Assembly (NCBI RefSeq): GCF_020708045.1
Contig: NZ_JAJFES010000005.1
Coordinates: 152,538 to 216,537, forward strand
Source: Massilia sp. IC2-278
GTDB taxonomy: Bacteria > Pseudomonadota > Gammaproteobacteria > Burkholderiales > Burkholderiaceae_D
Length of the DNA stretch: 64,000 nucleotides
Direction of reading: 5' to 3'
Shown here: positions 44,832 through 55,269 of the stretch, piece by piece
Layout: the number at the start of each line of letters is the position of its first letter
Position numbering within the stretch: position 1 is the first letter of the stretch
The notes under the pieces: generated by a model
The model's database searches: none
Seen by the model: only the letters and a program-made list of their open reading frames with translations
Told to the model about the DNA's origin: nothing
Position numbers and translations under genes: made by a program

Positions 44832-46181
44832 ATGATCGACTTTTCCTCGCCAGGCCACCGTGCGCGCCTGCCTTTGCGGCAGCGCGGCCAGGCCATGATC
44901 TTCGGCATCCTGGTCGTGCTGGGCGCGGCCGTCGCCACCTTTTTCGTGTTCAACACCGGCCAGATGACCGCAGAGAAAACCAAGCTCGTGAATACTGCCG
45001 ATGCCGTGGCCTACAGTGCCGGCGTCATGCATGCGCGCGCACTGAATTTCGATGCCTACACCAACCGCGCCATGATGGCCAACGAAGCCAGCATCGCGCA
45101 GATGGTCAGCATTTCATCCTGGCTGCAGTATGCACAGGGCCACGTCAAAGGCGTAAAGCCGCTGGCTTGCTATACCCAGTATTCAATTCCTGTCGCCCTG
45201 GCCACGGTCGAATACATTCCCCTGTGCTATGCCCTTTCCTATCCGGCCGGCGCCGCAGTAGTGGGGTATGCCAACAACGCCTTCAACAGCGTCGGGAATA
45301 TCGGCAGTCTGGTTCTTGACCGGGCGGACGTCGCCAAGCGCCAGCTGAAGCTGATGCAGAACACGATGTTTCTTGGTTTCACGATGGCACGTACCGACCT
45401 GATGCGCAGCGTGGCCGATGCCAACTACCAGAACGACGGCAGGGTGGCCGTCGACGGGATGCCCCTGAAGGATGACTGGAATTTGTTCGAAGGCAGCCGG
45501 CCGTTTATCGCCTATCGTAGCGGCAACGCTCGTACGCGCATGAAGGAAGCCATCGTGACCAGCGCGAACCGCGACGATTTCGTACGCGAGCGGGCCTGGG
45601 ATTCGAAGTCGCCCTGGCCCTGCAGCATCCCAATCGGCGAAGCCAGGCGCACCGGCAAGACCGAGCTCAAGAATTTCACCTCCTGGCAGGCGAACGACAG
45701 TGCCAACTTCAAGGTCCGCTCCCTGGGCTTTTTCTCATGCAAGACCAACAAGACCTACGGTCTCGGAAGCGGTAGCCGCCAGGCCTCGGCGAATACGGCG
45801 TGGCGCTACAACGGCGTGCCGGATTTCTACGAACTCTCCGATGCCGCGCTCGCCTACTCGCCCAACAGCACGAATGCATCCAAACGCGGCGACCCGCGTG
45901 TGCAGTTCGCGGTACGCCTGACGCGCGACAAGGGCCAGACCAGGACCACGGGCAACAAGGTGGACATCAAGCCGACCGGCCAGCTCGACGTGTTCGACGG
46001 CGATCCCGCCCGCGGCATACTGGCCGCGGTGTCGACCTCGGAAGTGTTTTTCGATCATCAGCACTCGGATGGCGCCACCGAACTCGGCAGCCTGTTCAAC
46101 CCCTACTGGCAGGTCCACCTGGTCGGCAATTCGGCTGCGTCGGTAGCGGCCGCCAGGGCACTGCAAGGAGCGACACCATGA
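44832..46181 (+). CDS. TadG-like pilus-assembly protein
   Basis: 449 residues. Near residue 20 comes RQRGQAMIFGILVVLGAAVATFFVFNTG, here cited by its start RQRGQAMIF, a hydrophobic segment like the TadE/TadG N terminus, then a large extracytoplasmic domain. INTADAVAYSAG-type text (VNTADAVAYSAGVMHARALN) is the TadG/TadE signature. Position +5 after the possible prepilin Gly is Phe, not Glu, so processing is doubtful. ATG at 44832 is preferred to an in-frame ATG at 44763 that precedes the hairpin. The stop overlaps the next start. Confidence 0.8.
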   Translation: MIDFSSPGHRARLPLRQRGQAMIFGILVVLGAAVATFFVFNTGQMTAEKTKLVNTADAVAYSAGVMHARALNFDAYTNRAMMANEASIAQMVSISSWLQYAQGHVKGVKPLACYTQYSIPVALATVEYIPLCYALSYPAGAAVVGYANNAFNSVGNIGSLVLDRADVAKRQLKLMQNTMFLGFTMARTDLMRSVADANYQNDGRVAVDGMPLKDDWNLFEGSRPFIAYRSGNARTRMKEAIVTSANRDDFVRERAWDSKSPWPCSIPIGEARRTGKTELKNFTSWQANDSANFKVRSLGFFSCKTNKTYGLGSGSRQASANTAWRYNGVPDFYELSDAALAYSPNSTNASKRGDPRVQFAVRLTRDKGQTRTTGNKVDIKPTGQLDVFDGDPARGILAAVSTSEVFFDHQHSDGATELGSLFNPYWQVHLVGNSAASVAAARALQGATP

Positions 46182-47068
46182 CCCCTCCCCATTTGTTCCG
46201 GCACGCGCTTTCGCTGGTGCTGTGCCTGTCCCTGGCAAGCACGGCGGCGCATGCCGTGACCGCCGCCGAACGGCGCGTCGATACCGCCACTGCTCCGCAC
46301 CTGGCGCTCGCGCAGGGCGGCAAGCCGGTCACCGTGCACTATGCGCACCTGAAGGACGACTACCGCGCCAGCCCCGGCGTCAAAGGCCACCTGGACGACC
46401 TGAAGCAAAAGGTCGCCTTTTGCATCGCGGCCAATCCACGCCTCGGCCTGCCGGTGCGGGCGCCTTCCGAGTTCCCGGAGCAGGCCCTGCGCGTGCACGA
46501 ATTCGAATATTCCGCCCCGAACCGGCGGATCGTGTATGCGGTCGTCTACAAGGTGCGCATGGCCGACGACTGCAGCCTGGTGGAAGCCGAGGAGCGCAAC
46601 GCCGTGCTGAGTTCAGCCAAGGGCGAATGCACGATCGACCTGGTGCGCAAGACCGCACATGGCGTTTGCGATGCGCGCGCCCACGCCGATGCCGTGGCCC
46701 ATCCGCCCGCGCCGGGGCGCGAGCAGATGGAAAAGACCCGGGCCGCGCTCGAGGCCGATCCGCGCCTGGCGGAGCGCATGGCGGCCCTGCGCCGCGTAAT
46801 GGGCGGGCCCGCCCCGGCCGGCGGCCCGAAGCGCAACATTGCCGGCCTCGCATGCGAAATGGTGCAGGGCGCCGGCGGCATCCACGGCTGCGTCAGCAAG
46901 GCAGGCAGTTTCATTCCCACCGTCGGCGTCGAGGGCGTGACGCTGCAGCGCACCGTCGGCAAGGAAAGCTCGACCGCGGTGGAAGCCAGGCTGGACATGA
47001 AAACCGATCCAGCCATCTTCGCGCCCTACCTGAAGGGTGGCTTCACGATCACGGCGGAGCAGACATGA
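46178..47068 (+). CDS. Secreted Cys-containing hypothetical protein of the Tad locus
   Basis: 296 residues with a Sec signal (LFRHALSLVLCLSLASTAAHA). It has several Cys in the mature part (FCIAANP, DDCSL, GECTID, GVCDAR, LACEMV, GCVSK), suggesting disulfides in the periplasm. ATGA overlaps on both sides place it firmly in the pilus operon. I recognise no family; it may be a periplasmic assembly or minor pilus component. Confidence 0.75.
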   Translation: MTPPHLFRHALSLVLCLSLASTAAHAVTAAERRVDTATAPHLALAQGGKPVTVHYAHLKDDYRASPGVKGHLDDLKQKVAFCIAANPRLGLPVRAPSEFPEQALRVHEFEYSAPNRRIVYAVVYKVRMADDCSLVEAEERNAVLSSAKGECTIDLVRKTAHGVCDARAHADAVAHPPAPGREQMEKTRAALEADPRLAERMAALRRVMGGPAPAGGPKRNIAGLACEMVQGAGGIHGCVSKAGSFIPTVGVEGVTLQRTVGKESSTAVEARLDMKTDPAIFAPYLKGGFTITAEQT

Positions 47069-47919
47069 GCACGCGCCGACTCCCGCCTGGCGCGGCGGCC
47101 GCGGGCCAGGCACTGGTCGAATTCCTTGGCCTGGCGCTGATCCTGGTGCCCTTCCTGCTGCTGCTGCCGATGATCGCGAAGTACCAGGACATCGCACACG
47201 CCACCGACATGGCCGCACGCTACGTGGCCTTCGACGCCACCGTGCGCAACGATGCGAACGGCGGCAACTGGAAGCCGAACGGCGAGCTGGCCGGCGAAGT
47301 GCGGCGCCGCTTCTTCAGCAATCCGACGGCGCCGATCAAGACGAACGACACGCCGGGCGACTTCAAGGCCCACCAGAATCTGTTCTGGCGCGACCCGCTG
47401 GACAATGCGCTGATCCGCAACTTCGACAGCGATGTGCGCATCAGCTTCGGCGAAAGCGCGAGCCCCGACCGCGGCGCCGGTTTCCGCGGTGTAAACGAAG
47501 GCGCCATCTTCATCCGTCACGATGCACTGGGCGTCAAGGCGCGCGGCGTCTTCCGCGGCAACGTCAGCGTCAGCGTGGCCAACCTGCCCGATTCGCTGAC
47601 CGGGCCGACGAAAAGCTACGAGCGCCTGAAATCGCTCGACCTGGTGATCCGGCGTCACGTGGACCTGGTGCCGGATGGCTGGACAGCGAAAGATCCCGAC
47701 CAGACCGCCAGCCGTATCGACAGCGCGGAAATCAACACAGGCTCGACCTTCAAGCTCCCGTTGTTCGAGTTCCTGCCGCCGGTTATCGAGGCTGCCGTCG
47801 TGGTCATGGAAAGTCCGTCCGGCTGTTTCTCCCATTGCGGCCCGAAACTCGGCGAACTCGACTACTGGAAAGAAGTCGTGCCGGCCGACCGCATCGTGCG
47901 GCCGAGGACAGGGCAATGA
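47065..47919 (+). CDS. TadE-like pseudopilin
   Basis: 284 residues. The leader ends AAAAG14|QALVEFLGLALILVPFLL, with Glu at +5 after Gly14, matching the prepilin peptidase rule for TadE/TadF. The extracytoplasmic domain has MAARYVAFDATVRND, typical of TadE-like proteins, and a C-terminal SGCFSHCGP Cys pair. Probable minor pilin; coupled by ATGA overlaps. Confidence 0.82.
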   Translation: MSTRRLPPGAAAAGQALVEFLGLALILVPFLLLLPMIAKYQDIAHATDMAARYVAFDATVRNDANGGNWKPNGELAGEVRRRFFSNPTAPIKTNDTPGDFKAHQNLFWRDPLDNALIRNFDSDVRISFGESASPDRGAGFRGVNEGAIFIRHDALGVKARGVFRGNVSVSVANLPDSLTGPTKSYERLKSLDLVIRRHVDLVPDGWTAKDPDQTASRIDSAEINTGSTFKLPLFEFLPPVIEAAVVVMESPSGCFSHCGPKLGELDYWKEVVPADRIVRPRTGQ

Positions 47920-48692
47920 TGGGCGTTGTACTGTTTATCCGACTGGCAAGCGCGCTGGGTCTGGTTCTCGTATCCGCGTTGAGCCTGCTGCCCCTGGCTG
48001 CCGCCGCATCGTCTCCAGCCTGGCCGCGCGTGGCTCTTCCTTCCGGCGCCACCCCCTACCAGCTCGGCGAACAGATGTCCGTGAACGGCACCCCGACGCG
48101 CATGCAGGGCTTCGTCACCCGCACCGCACCGCTGGACACGGCGGCCTGGTTCCGCACCAGCCTCGGCCAGCCGCTGGTCGAGAACAACGTACAAGGCAAG
48201 CTGGTGCTGGGCCGGGCCGAGGGCGACTACTACGTATCGGTGATGCTCGAAGCGCTGCCGGGCGAGCGCGGAGGCACCCGCGGCACGGTCACCGTCGCGA
48301 ACCTGAAGACGGCCTATGAACAGCGCGACGCCACGCGCGCCATCAACGAGCGCATGCTGGCGCGCCTGCCGAACGGCAGCCGCCTGATGAACCAGCTCAG
48401 CTCCACCGAGCGCGGGCGCGCCACCGCCTACATCCTGGCCACCAACGGCCACAGCCAGCAGCTGAACCGCGACCACCTGGTCAGGCGGCTCGAAGCCGAA
48501 GGCTACATCCTCGAGCGCGAGGCGGCGCCGAGCCAGGCGCGCACGCTGGGGGTGCCGGCCGAGGTAGCGAACGGCCACACCCTGTTCTTCAAGGGGAAGA
48601 ACAAGGAAGCCATGGCCGTCATCCGCCCCGGCGAGGAGGCGGGCAGCGCCATCGTGGTCCAGACCGTCAATCTTGTGGAGGAACGCAAATGA
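47916..48692 (+). CDS. Secreted hypothetical protein of the Tad locus
   Basis: 258 residues with a signal peptide (LASALGLVLVSALSLLPLAAAA). The mature part contains ATPYQLGEQMSVNGTPTRMQG and later RLEAEGYILEREAAP and VVQTVNLVEER. These hint at a small periplasmic beta-rich domain also found beside other Tad genes, but I cannot name the family. Begins within the previous stop and ends in the next start (ATGA). Confidence 0.75.
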   Translation: MMGVVLFIRLASALGLVLVSALSLLPLAAAASSPAWPRVALPSGATPYQLGEQMSVNGTPTRMQGFVTRTAPLDTAAWFRTSLGQPLVENNVQGKLVLGRAEGDYYVSVMLEALPGERGGTRGTVTVANLKTAYEQRDATRAINERMLARLPNGSRLMNQLSSTERGRATAYILATNGHSQQLNRDHLVRRLEAEGYILEREAAPSQARTLGVPAEVANGHTLFFKGKNKEAMAVIRPGEEAGSAIVVQTVNLVEERK

Positions 48693-48907
48693 CACAGCAA
48701 CGCTTGCGCCGTCCGGCGCACGGGCGCCAGCGCGGCCAGTCGACGATGGAATATGTCGTCACCTGCGCGGCCCTGGCCGTGGCCCTGTTCCTGCCGGTCC
48801 CCGGCAGCGACAACGGCGCAGGCTCGCGCAACACGATCCAGATCCTGCTCGACGGTTTCGAAAAGGCCTACCAGCGCTTTACCCATTCCATTTCCCTGCC
48901 CACGTAA
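48689..48907 (+). CDS. Small pilin-like protein with prepilin site
   Basis: 72 residues. RQRG|QSTMEYVVTCAALAVALF has the same arrangement as Flp (Gly, then Glu at +5 and Tyr at +6) before one hydrophobic helix; the mature chain is only about 55 residues. Its ATG lies in an ATGA overlap with the preceding gene and it ends 3 bases before cpaB. Probably a second or minor Flp-type pilin. Confidence 0.78.
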   Translation: MTQQRLRRPAHGRQRGQSTMEYVVTCAALAVALFLPVPGSDNGAGSRNTIQILLDGFEKAYQRFTHSISLPT

Positions 48908-48910
48908 ATC

Positions 48911-49897
48911 ATGAACCTCGCAGCCAAAGCCACAGCCACCGTTACCCATATCCGCCGCCTGCGGCCGAACCGCACCTGGGCCCTGCTGCTGGTCGCCCTC
49001 ACCATCGGCGGCCTGGCCGCGATGTCGGCGCGCAGCTACCTGAACCGCCAGATGCAGGCCATCGAGAACAGCGCCAAGGGCAAGACCATTACCGTCATCG
49101 TCGCCAAGAACGACATTCCGAAGGGCGAGGTACTGTCGGCCGAGAACATGGCCCTGCGTCCGATCCCGGCCGAATTCGCGCACTCGGTCGCGCTCTCGCC
49201 CGAGGACTTCGAACGGGTCGACGGCCAGCGCCTGGCCTACCCGGTGAAAAGCGGCGAAATGATCCTCTGGGGCCTGATGGAAACCGCGCGCGTGCCGACC
49301 TTCTCGGCGAATGTCGCCGCCGGGCGGCGCGCCATGACGGTGCCGGTGGACGAGATCAATTCGATCTCCGGCATGCTGGAGCCGGGCGACACGGTCGACC
49401 TGCTGGCCACGCTCGACCGCAACGGCAAGAAGTCGACCTTCCCGGTGATGCAAAGCGTGACCGTAATGGCCACCGGCCAGCGCTCCCAGGACGATCCGAA
49501 GACCGGCGGCGAGCGCCAGTACACCACCGTCACCATCGACACCACCCCCGAACAGGCCAGGCTCCTGATCGCGGCGCGCGATGCCGGACGCCTGACCGCC
49601 CTGCTGCGCAACCCTCAGGACAAGGCAGCCCTTCCCGGCCAGTACGACGTGGCCGCACTGCTGGGCCTGACCAACCCGGCGCCGCAAGGCGGTACGCGCC
49701 GCGTGCGCGCCGCGCGCCAGGTACCGGTCCTGTACGGCGGCAACCTGAACGCGGTACCGCCCGGCGCACTGCGCCTGGGCGGACGCGCAGCGGCGCCGGA
49801 GCCCGAACCGGCACCTACGGCGCCGGCCGCGTCAGGCGCCCCCGCCCCGGTCCCGGCATCGGCCCCGGTCGTCGCACAAGCCAACACTGAATTCTGA
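48911..49897 (+). CDS. cpaB: Flp pilus assembly protein CpaB (RcpC)
   Basis: 328 residues. One N-terminal TM helix (TWALLLVALTIGGLAAMSAR), then a SAF domain about 55-125 (VIVAKNDIPKGEVLSAENM) and the RcpC/CpaB domain (VPVDEINSISGMLEPGDTVD). The C terminus is Pro/Ala-rich. Periplasmic component associated with the secretin. Follows the small pilin gene by three bases without its own clear ribosome-binding site. Confidence 0.92.
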   Translation: MNLAAKATATVTHIRRLRPNRTWALLLVALTIGGLAAMSARSYLNRQMQAIENSAKGKTITVIVAKNDIPKGEVLSAENMALRPIPAEFAHSVALSPEDFERVDGQRLAYPVKSGEMILWGLMETARVPTFSANVAAGRRAMTVPVDEINSISGMLEPGDTVDLLATLDRNGKKSTFPVMQSVTVMATGQRSQDDPKTGGERQYTTVTIDTTPEQARLLIAARDAGRLTALLRNPQDKAALPGQYDVAALLGLTNPAPQGGTRRVRAARQVPVLYGGNLNAVPPGALRLGGRAAAPEPEPAPTAPAASGAPAPVPASAPVVAQANTEF

Positions 49898-49902
49898 TCC
49901 CG

Positions 49903-49931
49903 CGCCGCGGCCGGGCAGCACGGCCGCGGCG
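49903..49931 (+). terminator. Hairpin between cpaB and cpaC
   Basis: A perfect 11-bp all-GC stem (49903-49913 with 49921-49931, loop of 7) fills most of the cpaB-cpaC gap, without T tract. Likely an mRNA processing or partial termination site inside the operon. Confidence 0.45.
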
Positions 49932-49954
49932 ATAACTTCCCACCAACCGCACCC

Positions 49955-51625
49955 ATGACATTGACCATCCTGAACCACCGCCGTGCAACAGGCGCCCCGC
50001 TGCGCAGCGCCGTTGCCATTTGCCTGGGCCTGGCCTGCTCGGGCACCGCCTCCGTTTCCACCGCCCAGGCCGTCCCGGCGCACACTTCGCCGGCCCTGGC
50101 GCCGGCGCCGATCACCGGCGCCACTTCCCCCAATCCGGCCGCGGCGCGCCGCGACACCGCCGGCGAGATCCTGCGCGCGAAACCGGGCGCGCGCCGCGAC
50201 GCCGCCAAGACTACCCCGTACGCGCCGGTGAAGAAAACCGAGGACGACAGCCAGATTCCGGAAATCGAGATGTTCGTCGGCGAGTCGCGTGTGTTCCCGA
50301 CGCCGGGCGTGGCGCGCATTGCGGTCGGCAACGGCGCTATCCTGTCGGCCGCCGCCCTCGACGAAAAGGAAACCATCCTGTTCGCCAACGGCGCCGGCAG
50401 CTCGACGCTGTTCATCTGGAACGAGGATGGGCGCTACCAGCGCATCAAGGTCAACATCGTGCCTGGCGACATCGCCCGCGTCGCACGCGACGTGGCGGCC
50501 TTCATGGCCTCGATCCCGAATGCCAGGACCTCGGTCGTCGGCGACAAGGTCATCGTCGAAGGCAACGCCTTGTCCGACGAGGACCGCGAAAAGGTGGCCG
50601 AACTGGCCAAGCGCTACCCGCAGATCGTGAACTTCACCAGCGCGATCGGCTGGGAAAAAATGGTCATGATGGACGTGAAGGTGGTCGAGTTCCCGAAGAG
50701 CGAGCTGCGCGACATCGGCCTGAAGTGGAACGCCAATGGCGGCGCCGCGATCGGCAGCATCTGGGGACCGATCCGCCGCGGCCACGACGGCCCCTACATG
50801 ATCGACATTCCGGGCGGCGGCAACGGCTTGCCGATCTCGGACGCGCCGCCGCCGGGCTCGGGCGCAGGCAACAGCAACGGCACCGCGACCATCCCGACCT
50901 CGCTGAACGTGCTGGGTGCGCTGAACCTGGGCCTGTCGGCCGAGCTCAAGTTCCTGGAGCAGCAAGGCACCGCCAGCATCCTGGCCGAACCCCAGCTGTC
51001 GGCGCGCAGCGGCTATAAAGCCAGCTTCCTGGCCGGCGGCGAGTTCCCTTATTCGGTCGCGAGCCAGAACGGCGTAACGATCCTGTTCAAGCAGTACGGC
51101 ATCAAGCTCGAGATCGAACCGCGCGTCGGCCGCGACGGCATCATCCGCGCCGTGATCGAATCCGAGGTCAGCTCGATCGACCCGTCGGTGTCCACGCCCT
51201 CCGGCCCGGCCCTGCTGACGCGCCGCACCAAGACCGAGTTCAATACGCGCGACGGCGAGACCATGGTCCTGTCCGGCCTCCTGCAGCGCAACATCAGCGA
51301 CGACGTCGACAAGGTGCCCTTCCTCGGCAACCTGCCGGTGCTGGGACCGCTGTTCCGCTCGAAGCGCTACCAGAACCGCGAAACCGAACTGGTGGTGTTC
51401 GTGACCCCGACCGTGGTCGACTCGCGCAGCCCCGGCCTGGTCGACCGCGTTCAGAAAACCACCGAGCGCCTGTCGGAACGCCTGGACCGCTCGCCTTACC
51501 TGAGCGACCCGCTGCAGCCGGGCAGCGATTCGAACCGCCCCGACCGCGTGCCAACCGGGACGCCGCAACAATCGCTGCCGGCTCCCGCCACGGCCCCGGC
51601 TGGCGCGCCGCGCAACACGCAGTAA
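49955..51625 (+). CDS. cpaC: Tad pilus secretin CpaC (RcpA)
   Basis: 556 residues, outer-membrane channel for the Tad pilus. Signal peptide, Ala/Pro-rich spacer to about 85, N-terminal secretin/BON-like domain 90-240 (VGESRVFPTPGVARIAVGNG), then the secretin core 320-500 with VPFLGNLPVLGPLFRSKRYQ and ETELVVFVTPTVV. A Gly-rich insertion at about 285-310 is unusually long. No ribosome-binding site is obvious at 49955. Confidence 0.93.
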   Translation: MTLTILNHRRATGAPLRSAVAICLGLACSGTASVSTAQAVPAHTSPALAPAPITGATSPNPAAARRDTAGEILRAKPGARRDAAKTTPYAPVKKTEDDSQIPEIEMFVGESRVFPTPGVARIAVGNGAILSAAALDEKETILFANGAGSSTLFIWNEDGRYQRIKVNIVPGDIARVARDVAAFMASIPNARTSVVGDKVIVEGNALSDEDREKVAELAKRYPQIVNFTSAIGWEKMVMMDVKVVEFPKSELRDIGLKWNANGGAAIGSIWGPIRRGHDGPYMIDIPGGGNGLPISDAPPPGSGAGNSNGTATIPTSLNVLGALNLGLSAELKFLEQQGTASILAEPQLSARSGYKASFLAGGEFPYSVASQNGVTILFKQYGIKLEIEPRVGRDGIIRAVIESEVSSIDPSVSTPSGPALLTRRTKTEFNTRDGETMVLSGLLQRNISDDVDKVPFLGNLPVLGPLFRSKRYQNRETELVVFVTPTVVDSRSPGLVDRVQKTTERLSERLDRSPYLSDPLQPGSDSNRPDRVPTGTPQQSLPAPATAPAGAPRNTQ

Positions 51626-51637
51626 GAAGGAGATATC

Positions 51638-53451
<1,814 letters not shown>

Positions 53452-53455
<4 letters not shown>

Positions 53456-54312
53456 TGAGTTCCACCGTCCTGCTGTCGTACACCGTGGTCGTGGCCCTGG
53501 CCAGCGCCGTATTGGCCTGGTTCGTGATCGACATGGGCACCGTCACGCTGAAGCGCTACCGCACCAGCTTCACGAAGAGCGCCGGCTTCAAGGCCAGGGA
53601 ATTCTTCCTGTTCATCGATCCGCGCAAGCTGTTCGTCGTCAACCTGGCCGGCATGGCGCTGGTGCCGTTGCTGGTATCGATCCTCACCGGCAGCGCGCTG
53701 CTCGGCGTGCCGGTGCTGCTGTTCATGGCGCTGCTGCCGCGCACGCTGTATGCCTGGATGCGCAAGCGGCGCATGCGCCAGTTCGAGGAACAGCTGCCCG
53801 ACGCCCTGATGATGCTGGCCGGCGGCATGCGCGCCGGTATCGGCCTGAACGCCGCCATCGCCCAGCTGGTGACCGAGACCACGGGCCCGCTGGGCCAGGA
53901 GTTCACCCTGCTGCTGCGCGAACAGCGCCTCGGCCTGCAGCTCGAGCAAAGCCTGTCCAACCTGGCGCGCCGGGTGCCGACCCAGACCACCACGCTGGTC
54001 GTGTCGGCCATGCGCATCGCCACCGAGACCGGTGGCGGCCTGGCCGAAACACTGGAACGCACCGCGCACACGGTGCGCAGCCGCCTGCAAATGGAAGGCA
54101 AGATCGGCGCCCTCACCGCCCAGGGCAAGCTGCAGGCCTGGGTGGTCGGCGCGCTGCCCTTGGCCCTGATGCTGGTGCTGAACAAGATGGAACCCGAAGC
54201 CATGTACTTCCTGTGGCACGACCGTATCGGCTGGGCCACGCTGGCGGTGATCGGCGTGCTCGAAGGCCTGGGCGTCTACGTGATCCGCCGGATCGTCGCC
54301 ATCGACGTCTGA
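53452..54312 (+). CDS. tadB: Tad inner-membrane platform protein TadB
   Basis: 286 residues of the type II secretion F family: TM helices near 5-25, 75-110, 220-245 and 260-280 and a cytoplasmic helical domain with EEQLPDALMMLAGGMRAGIG, the TadB signature. Begins in the cpaF stop (ATGA). Confidence 0.92.
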
Positions 54313-54332
54313 TCGTCATTCGACACTTCGCC

Positions 54333-55265
54333 ATGCAAAATTTCCTGCTCTCGCATTCGAACACCGTACTCCTGCTGCTGGCCATCCTGATCGGCCTGGC
54401 CGCGGCGCTGGTCGGCTGGCTGGCCAGCCGCGCCGTGGCCAGCGTGCCGCCCGAGGACCGCGAATACAAGGACCCGCCGCCGCTCGGCTTTCGCCTGCTG
54501 TGGTGGCCGATCCATGCGCTCGCCTACTTCATCGACCCGCTGGTGCCGGACAAGTCGCACCAGGCCTTGCAAGGCAAACTGCGCAAGGCCGGCCTCGACT
54601 TCTCGCTGTCGCCGAGCCAGTTCCTGGCCGCGCGCCTGGTCGCCGCCATCCTGCTGGCGCTGGTCTGCTGCTGGATCCTGGGCTCGTTCGACCAGCCCGG
54701 CGCCCTGGCCGAGAACATCGGCCTGGACGCCTACCTGTGGGCGGCCTGGTTCGGCGCCGTGTGCGGCTATGTGTACCCGGCGATCTGGCTGCGCGACCGC
54801 CTGGTCCAGCGCCGCAGCGAACTGCTGAAAAGCCTGCCCTTTTACCTCGACATCGTGACCCTGTGCGTGGAAGCGGGCCTGAACCTGCAGGGCGCCCTCA
54901 GCCAGGCGGTGGCGCGCGGCCCGAAAGGCGTGCTGCGCGACGAGATGCAGCGCGTGCTGCGCGACATCCGCGCCGGCAAGAGCCGCGCCGACGCCCTGCG
55001 TGGCATGGCCGAGCGCCTCAACGAGCCGGGCGTGAGCACCTTCACCGGCGCCGTGATCCAGGCCGAGAGCATGGGCATGAACCTGGGCCCGGTGCTGCGC
55101 GCCCAGGCCGACCAGCGCCGCAGCGAGCGCTTCCTGCGCGCCGAGAAGCTGGCGATGGAAGCGCCGGTGAAGCTGCTGTTCCCGCTGATCGCCTTTATCT
55201 TCCCCTGCACCTTCATCGTGCTGTTCTTCCCGATCGCGATGAAGTTCATCCACGACGGACTGTAA
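54333..55265 (+). CDS. tadC: Tad inner-membrane platform protein TadC
   Basis: 310 residues. N-terminal TM helix (TVLLLLAILIGLAAALVGWL), further helices near 105-150 and a C-terminal hydrophobic end (PVKLLFPLIAFIFPCTFIVL). SLPFYLDIVTLCVEAGLNLQ is the typical TadC motif. The frame is open far upstream, but ATG at 54333, 20 bases after tadB, gives the normal length. Confidence 0.92.
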   Translation: MQNFLLSHSNTVLLLLAILIGLAAALVGWLASRAVASVPPEDREYKDPPPLGFRLLWWPIHALAYFIDPLVPDKSHQALQGKLRKAGLDFSLSPSQFLAARLVAAILLALVCCWILGSFDQPGALAENIGLDAYLWAAWFGAVCGYVYPAIWLRDRLVQRRSELLKSLPFYLDIVTLCVEAGLNLQGALSQAVARGPKGVLRDEMQRVLRDIRAGKSRADALRGMAERLNEPGVSTFTGAVIQAESMGMNLGPVLRAQADQRRSERFLRAEKLAMEAPVKLLFPLIAFIFPCTFIVLFFPIAMKFIHDGL

Positions 55266-55269
55266 GACC

